NCBI GenBank assembly: GCA_026989215.1
Contig: JALSJV010000331.1
Location: 1-37,515, forward strand
Direction: 5' to 3'
Origin: Acidimicrobiia bacterium
GTDB taxonomy: Bacteria; Actinomycetota; Acidimicrobiia; Spongiisociales; ZC4RG35
Length of the DNA stretch: 37,515 bases
A model generated the notes under the pieces. That model had not been told where the DNA came from, made no database searches, and was given only the letters and a program-made list of their open reading frames with translations. The position numbers were made by a program, and so were the translations under genes. Below, in pieces: positions 33,755 through 37,515 of this stretch; position 1 is the stretch's first letter; every line of letters begins with the position of its first letter.

Positions 33755-34543
33755 TCACAGTGGTCCCGAGATGCCGCCGTCCTTGCGGACCCGCCAGAAG
33801 TGGACGGCCATGAAGATGACGATGATGAACGGGAGGAACAGGACGTGGAGGACATACCACCGCAGCAGCGTCCCTGCGGTCACCTCCACCCCCGCCAGCA
33901 GCGCGAACTTCACCTGGTCGCCGAAGACCGGGACGAAGCCCGCCATGTTGGTCCCCACGGTGACGGCCCAGAGGGCGAGCTGGTCCCAGGGGAGCAGATA
34001 GCCGGTGAACGAGAGCAGCAGCGTGAGGAGCAGCAGCACGACCCCGACCACCCAGTTGAACTCGCGGGGCGGCTTGTAGGCGCCGTGATAGAAGACCCGG
34101 GACATGTGGAGGAACACGGTGAGCACCATGAGGTGGGCGCCCCAGCGGTGCATGTTGCGGACGAGGGACCCGAACGCCACGTTGGTGGAGAGGGCCTGGA
34201 TGTCGACGTAGGCCCGCTCGGCGGTGGGCGCGTAATAGAACATCAGGAAGATGCCGGTGATGGTGAGCAGGATGAACAGGAAGAAGCTCAGACCGCCGAG
34301 GCAGAGGGTGTAGGAGAGCTTCACGCCGTGCCGCTTCACCTTCACCGGGTGGAGGTGGTACAGCACATTGTTCATGATCACGTACGACCGGTTCCGCGGA
34401 CTGTCCGCGTACCCCTTCTTGAAGGGCGATCCGGGCCGGAACACCGACTCCATGAACTGGGACCCGCGGAGACGGTCGACCGCCTCGGCCGTCCGTTCGC
34501 GCACCCGCTCCAGCAATCCCGTCTTCCCGTTTCCGTTGGCCAC
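33755..34543 (-). CDS. qcrB1: Cytochrome b6-type subunit of the bc complex
   Basis: A 262-residue N-terminal cytochrome b half with four helices. The heme b ligands are H132 and H146 ([17 protein letters not shown]), and H233 and H248. The second pair is separated by 14 residues as in b6 proteins, not 13 as in mitochondrial-type cytochrome b. Cys81 in TLCLGGLSF aligns with Cys35 of plastid cytochrome b6 (YCLGG), which holds the extra covalent heme (c_n), so a third heme is likely. The start GTG 34543 has AGGAGG six bases upstream. The split b6/subunit IV form is not the single-chain QcrB of mycobacteria or streptomycetes. Confidence 0.93.
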   Translation of the reverse strand: MANGNGKTGLLERVRERTAEAVDRLRGSQFMESVFRPGSPFKKGYADSPRNRSYVIMNNVLYHLHPVKVKRHGVKLSYTLCLGGLSFFLFILLTITGIFLMFYYAPTAERAYVDIQALSTNVAFGSLVRNMHRWGAHLMVLTVFLHMSRVFYHGAYKPPREFNWVVGVVLLLLTLLLSFTGYLLPWDQLALWAVTVGTNMAGFVPVFGDQVKFALLAGVEVTAGTLLRWYVLHVLFLPFIIVIFMAVHFWRVRKDGGISGPL

Positions 34544-34553
34544 TCGGCTCCTC

Positions 34554-35003
34554 CTACCAACGCATCCCGTAGGCGTATCCGTTCTTGAAATCACGCTGAC
34601 CCGTGTCCACGTCCCAGGGCGCCCGGTCGAGACCGAGGGCGGCTGCCTGCTCCGCCAGCGAACCCTCGAACTTGCCGAGGGTGATCACCCCGGTGGGGCA
34701 GCGGTCGATGCAGAGGGCGCAGCGGGTGCACTCGTTCTCGTCCACCACGAAGAATCCGAGGTTCGTGGGGTCCGTCGTGGGGTCGTCGACGTTGACCGCC
34801 TCGGCGATGGCGTCGATCGACAGGTAGTGGATGCATTTCCACGGGCAGATGTCGACACATCCTTCACAGAGGATGCATTCGGACTGATCGATGTGGAGGA
34901 ACTGCTTGGGACGCAGCTTGTCCTTGAAGTAGTCGCCGTCGACGAGGGCGAGCTGGTAGTCGTCGCGGAACGGCGGCGTCTCGTCGACCACGCCGCGAGG
35001 CAT
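34554..35003 (-). CDS. 2[4Fe-4S] ferredoxin of the bc operon
   Basis: A 149-residue iron-sulfur protein. Cluster motifs are C43-x2-C46-x2-C49-x3-C53 ([12 protein letters not shown]) and C92-x2-C95-x2-C98-x3-C102 ([12 protein letters not shown]), with an extra C57 (WKC). About 35 residues separate the motifs. The N-terminal ~35 residues and C-terminal ~45 residues are extra to the fold. There is no signal peptide, so it acts in the cytoplasm. The start ATG 35003 overlaps the stop of the preceding membrane protein as ATGA, and its stop lies ten bases before cytochrome b6. Co-expression with the bc subunits suggests a cytoplasmic electron entry or exit at the complex. The partner is unknown. Confidence 0.9.
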   Translation of the reverse strand: MPRGVVDETPPFRDDYQLALVDGDYFKDKLRPKQFLHIDQSECILCEGCVDICPWKCIHYLSIDAIAEAVNVDDPTTDPTNLGFFVVDENECTRCALCIDRCPTGVITLGKFEGSLAEQAAALGLDRAPWDVDTGQRDFKNGYAYGMRW

Positions 35004-35644
35004 CAGCGCTCCCCCTCCACGAGTGGGCGACCGTAGGGCGACTTCGGTGCGGGCTTCTCCACCTTCGGGCGGGGCTTGCCGATGTCCTGCACCTTGTAGG
35101 CGAACACGGCGGCGGCGCCCAACATCACCAGGTTGTAGGTGCCGGAGATGGCGTCCTTGATCGCCGCCAGGCTGATGTCGACCTGATTGCCGAGGGTGAG
35201 CCACCGCGGAAGCGTGAACGCGACCCGCTGCGGAGACCAGTTGAGATCGGTCTGGGCCAGGTTGAGCCACTCCGACGGCACGACCCCGAAGATGAGCACC
35301 AGCTCCATCCAGGCGATGAAGGCGGCGAACGCTGCCCGTGCCCAGGTCATGGGCCGACCGAGCACGAACCCGATGGCGGCACCGGCGAGCATGAGCTGGC
35401 TCCCTCCGAACGCGATGAGGTAGCCGATCGATTTCGGCAGCCAGCCACGGGGGACCCAGTTGAATTCACCGAGGACCACCGGGACCTCCACCCCGTCCAC
35501 GAGTTCGGTCTCCGGGAAGCCGGCGTAATGGACGAGCCACACCCCGACCGCCAGAACGAGGGTTCCGAGGATCAGCAGGGTCCAGGCGAGGCGCGAACGC
35601 TGCTGAGCCGTCAGCTCACCGAGTCGATTCATCAGCCGATCCAT
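35003..35644 (-). CDS. Four-helix membrane protein, possible ferredoxin anchor
   Basis: A 213-residue protein with about four membrane helices, around LAWTLLILGTLVLAVGVWL, IGYLIAFGGSQLMLAGAAIG, FAAFIAWMELVLIFGVVPSEW and YNLVMLGAAAVFAYKV. A basic Pro/Lys-rich cytoplasmic tail follows (GKPRPKVEKPAPKSPYGR). No Cys, and no paired His suited to heme, were seen. Start ATG 35644 (or ATG 35632, four codons in) opens the bc operon. Coupling by ATGA to the 2[4Fe-4S] protein suggests that the two form a unit. A membrane anchor or quinone-site subunit is an inference. The family is not recognised. Confidence 0.7.
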   Translation of the reverse strand: MDRLMNRLGELTAQQRSRLAWTLLILGTLVLAVGVWLVHYAGFPETELVDGVEVPVVLGEFNWVPRGWLPKSIGYLIAFGGSQLMLAGAAIGFVLGRPMTWARAAFAAFIAWMELVLIFGVVPSEWLNLAQTDLNWSPQRVAFTLPRWLTLGNQVDISLAAIKDAISGTYNLVMLGAAAVFAYKVQDIGKPRPKVEKPAPKSPYGRPLVEGER

Positions 35645-35660
35645 CCTCGTGGTCGCCGCA

Positions 35661-35681
35661 CGCATCGGGGTCGCCGATGCG
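35661..35681. promoter_or_regulatory. Inverted repeat in the divergent bc / oxidase-like promoter region
   Basis: CGCATCGG, five bases, CCGATGCG: perfect 8-bp arms, 17-37 bases upstream of the first bc-operon gene. A weaker 12-bp palindrome TGTTGTACCACA follows at 35687-35698. The 191-bp gap (35645-35835) serves both operons, so a shared operator is plausible. It could equally be an RNA hairpin in the bc leader. Confidence 0.4.
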
Positions 35682-35835
35682 CGGCATGTTGTACCACACA
35701 CCCGGCCCGGAGGCGGAATCAGCGACGACCGGCCACCCGATCGCGACCCTCCGGTCCGGCGAGCCGAGAGCGGGGACGGAGGGGGTCGCCCGTCCGGCTA
35801 TGCTCCCGCCCGTCCGCGACGACCCGAGGAGCAAC

Positions 35836-37260
35836 GTGGCCTCGAGCCAAACCGCCGAGACGCCGACCCGATCCGATCTCCGTGGCGATCGGGCCGCGAC
35901 CCTCCATCTACTCGGATCATCCCTCTTCCTGGCCCTGGCCGGGATCGTGTTCTTCGCATCGCTGGTCGCGATGCGGTTCCCCGCCCTCTTCAGCGGGCCC
36001 CTCTCCTACGGACGGTTACGCCCGGCGGCGTTCGTCGCCGCCCTGCTGGGATGGCTCGTGCTGGGCCTGGCCGGAGGGATCTACTACGTCCTGCCTCGGC
36101 TCACCGGCTCCCCGCTCGCCGGCGAGGGACTCGCCATCGCCGGGTTCTGGGCGACGGCAGCGGTCACCCTGGTCGGGATGGCGGCGGTCGCCCTGGGGCT
36201 CGGCGACGGCCTCGAACCCTTCTCCCTCCCCTGGTACCTCGACCTCGCCGTGTTGGCGGTGCTGGTCGTCCCTGGGGTGGTGACGATCCAGACCCTGCGT
36301 CGCCGCAACGAGCCGAACACCTACGTCACGATCTGGTACGTCCTCGCCGGGGCGGTGCTCCTCCCCCTGCTCTATCTGGTCGGGAACCTGCCCGGGCTCG
36401 GCGCTCTGGGACGCACCCTCCAGGAGGCGACCTTCCTCGCCGGATTCCTCGTCCTCTGGGTGGTCGGTGTCGGCGCCGGTCTCGCCTTCTTCGTCGTCGC
36501 CAAGGAGACCGACCAGCCCTTGGCGAGCCGTCGCCTGGCGAAGGTGGGCTTCTGGTCGCTGGCCTTCACGGCGTTCTGGTGGGGGCAGCTCCAACTGGTC
36601 CACGGCCCGACCGCCGACTGGGTCGGCGCGGTGGCGCTGGTGATGACCCTGGCCCTCCCCCTCGCAGCCCTCGCCGTCGGTTTCGACCTCGCGACGACGG
36701 TGGGGTCCGCCTGGCCCAGGCTCCGTGAGCTGCCGGCGAGCGCCTCCGCCCTCGCCGCCTCGGCGATGTGGCTGGCACTCTCCGCCGTCATCGTCGCCGC
36801 CGGTCTCCGTTCCTCGGCGGCCCTCGTCGGGCTGACCCTGCTCTGGGACGGCGTCGTGTACGGATTGGTGTTCGGCGTCGGTGGTCTCTTCTTCGCCGCC
36901 GTCGCGCTCCGCGCGGTCCCGGCGGTGAGCGGTCGACAGCTCTTCAGCCGCGACCTCGCCCGAAGGTACCTGCGGTGGACCGTCGGCGGCGTGGGCGGCA
37001 CCGTGACCCTGTTCGTGCTCGCAGGTCTCGCCGCCGGGTACGGCTGGACCGGAGGATCGTTCCTCGGCGTCGTCGCCGACACCGGCACCGGATGGGGCCA
37101 GACCACGGCGCTGGTCGGGCTCCTGTCCGGGCTGGCGGTCCTCACCGCCGCCATCGCCCTCGGAGGTCAGCTCATGCTGGTGATCAACCTCTATCGCACG
37201 GTGACCTCCGGTCGAGCCGGGATCGGCGAAGTCCTCGTCATGAAGGAGACGAACCGATGA
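35836..37260 (+). CDS. cbb3-oxidase catalytic-subunit (CcoN)-like protein lacking all heme and copper ligands
   Basis: A 474-residue protein with ~12 membrane helices. It follows the CcoN/COX1 pattern: FPALFSGPLSYGRLRP (49-63), a long GxxYYVLPRLTG, then RRRNEPNTYVTIWYVLAGA (155-173). Later come FFVVAKETDQPLASRRL, then FWWGQLQLVHGPTADW (247-262), and a final VPAVSGRQLFSRDL. At each ligand position His is missing. After YGRLRP (normally LH) stands A64. The YGHN copper site aligns with FLAG (~200-203), and GPHHLHY with GQLQLVH. The late HVHAG aligns with a stretch without His. Only H24 and H256 occur in the whole protein. It is therefore unlikely to bind hemes or copper or to reduce oxygen. The start GTG 35836 has GAGGAG four bases upstream. 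It overlaps the next gene as ATGA and is divergent from the bc operon. Confidence 0.8.
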   Translation: MASSQTAETPTRSDLRGDRAATLHLLGSSLFLALAGIVFFASLVAMRFPALFSGPLSYGRLRPAAFVAALLGWLVLGLAGGIYYVLPRLTGSPLAGEGLAIAGFWATAAVTLVGMAAVALGLGDGLEPFSLPWYLDLAVLAVLVVPGVVTIQTLRRRNEPNTYVTIWYVLAGAVLLPLLYLVGNLPGLGALGRTLQEATFLAGFLVLWVVGVGAGLAFFVVAKETDQPLASRRLAKVGFWSLAFTAFWWGQLQLVHGPTADWVGAVALVMTLALPLAALAVGFDLATTVGSAWPRLRELPASASALAASAMWLALSAVIVAAGLRSSAALVGLTLLWDGVVYGLVFGVGGLFFAAVALRAVPAVSGRQLFSRDLARRYLRWTVGGVGGTVTLFVLAGLAAGYGWTGGSFLGVVADTGTGWGQTTALVGLLSGLAVLTAAIALGGQLMLVINLYRTVTSGRAGIGEVLVMKETNR

Positions 37261-37515
37261 GCGACCTGGCCAAGGCCGCCGAAGCACTGGGGATCCCCGA
37301 GGCGCTGGTCCGCCGCTCCGCGGAGGCCCGAGCCGCCGCCACCGGCGTCCCGGTGGACGACATCATCGCCGCCTGGGCCTCCGGCGGCGAGGCCCCCGCC
37401 ACCGAGGCTCCCAAGACCGAACCCACACCCACCACCCCGCCCGAACCGGCCCCCGAAGCCGCCCCCACCCCCGAGGAGACCCCGAGCGAGCCCGCCCCGG
37501 CACCGGCCCCCCCGG
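37257..37515 (+). CDS. 5' part of a gene starting with the same helical module as subunit IV (partial)
   Basis: The first 86 residues run off the window. Residues ~4-48 (DLAKAAEALGIPEALVRRS, then AEARAAATGVPVDDIIAAW, then ASGGEAP) match the second module of the subunit IV protein (LLAKAAQVAGMPEALLRRS, AEAKAKALGVPLVNVLAEM, AGEAP) nearly position by position. A Pro/Glu/Ala/Thr-rich linker follows to the window edge. The start ATG 37257 overlaps the CcoN-like stop as ATGA. The body of the protein is not visible; an electron-transfer or membrane subunit would be expected by analogy with subunit IV, but that is inference. Confidence 0.85.
   Translation, partial: MSDLAKAAEALGIPEALVRRSAEARAAATGVPVDDIIAAWASGGEAPATEAPKTEPTPTTPPEPAPEAAPTPEETPSEPAPAPAPP

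Noticed and set aside
35836-37260. Functional cbb3 oxidase or nitric oxide reductase catalytic subunit
   Set aside because: Every heme and metal His is missing; two isolated His cannot make the active site.
1-37515. tRNA, rRNA or riboswitch genes
   Set aside because: Gaps between genes are very short and no tRNA arms, rRNA signatures or known aptamer motifs were seen.

Overview
The window is very GC-rich, densely packed bacterial DNA. GTG starts are frequent and many genes overlap by the four bases ATGA or GTGA. The gene content points to Actinomycetota, probably a deep, little-studied lineage such as an Acidimicrobiia-like or Nitriliruptoria-like group: a 14-subunit NADH:menaquinone oxidoreductase, a MenJ-type isoprenoid reductase, Rex, a ~180-kDa-class NAD-glutamate dehydrogenase, and a menaquinol-type bc complex with split cytochrome b. 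The exact lineage cannot be fixed from sequence reading alone. No rRNA, tRNA or CRISPR array was seen.

Layout. (1) 1-990: the end of an unrecognised gene, then degenerate DNA with a frameshifted remnant of an IS256-family transposase. (2) 990-4136, minus strand: a polytopic membrane protein, a lipoprotein, a small secreted protein, a (CA)n microsatellite and a bactofilin-like membrane protein, lying downstream of nuoN. (3) 4120-26098, minus strand: the complete nuo set in the order A-B-C-D-[gdh]-E-F-G-[sigma/anti-sigma, opposite strand]-H-I-J-K-L-M-N. Two insertions break it: a 1598-residue NAD-GDH between nuoD and nuoE, and a divergent ECF sigma factor plus a multidomain membrane-anchored partner between nuoG and nuoH. 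(4) 26147-28470: a 103-residue protein, a MenJ/geranylgeranyl-reductase homologue and, on the plus strand, Rex. (5) 28404-35644, minus strand: a cytochrome bc operon (membrane protein, 2[4Fe-4S] ferredoxin, b6-type cytochrome b, subunit IV, Rieske, diheme cytochrome c, small membrane protein) ending in glyA. (6) 35836-37515, plus strand: a divergent operon that starts with a ligand-less relative of the cbb3 oxidase catalytic subunit and runs off the window in a protein that starts with the same small helical module found twice in subunit IV.

The genes form one redox island. GDH makes NADH, Nuo oxidises it and reduces menaquinone, MenJ probably tunes the quinone tail, the bc complex oxidises menaquinol, and Rex could report the NADH/NAD+ ratio. 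The best candidate for something undescribed is the right-hand end. There, a heme-copper oxidase fold has lost every metal-ligand histidine, and a short helical module on Ala/Pro-rich linkers is shared between the bc complex and the divergent operon. This suggests a physical supercomplex or assembly device. The same bc complex also has an extra ferredoxin with a possible membrane anchor, and a diheme cytochrome c split by a ~250-residue insert with calcium-type loops.
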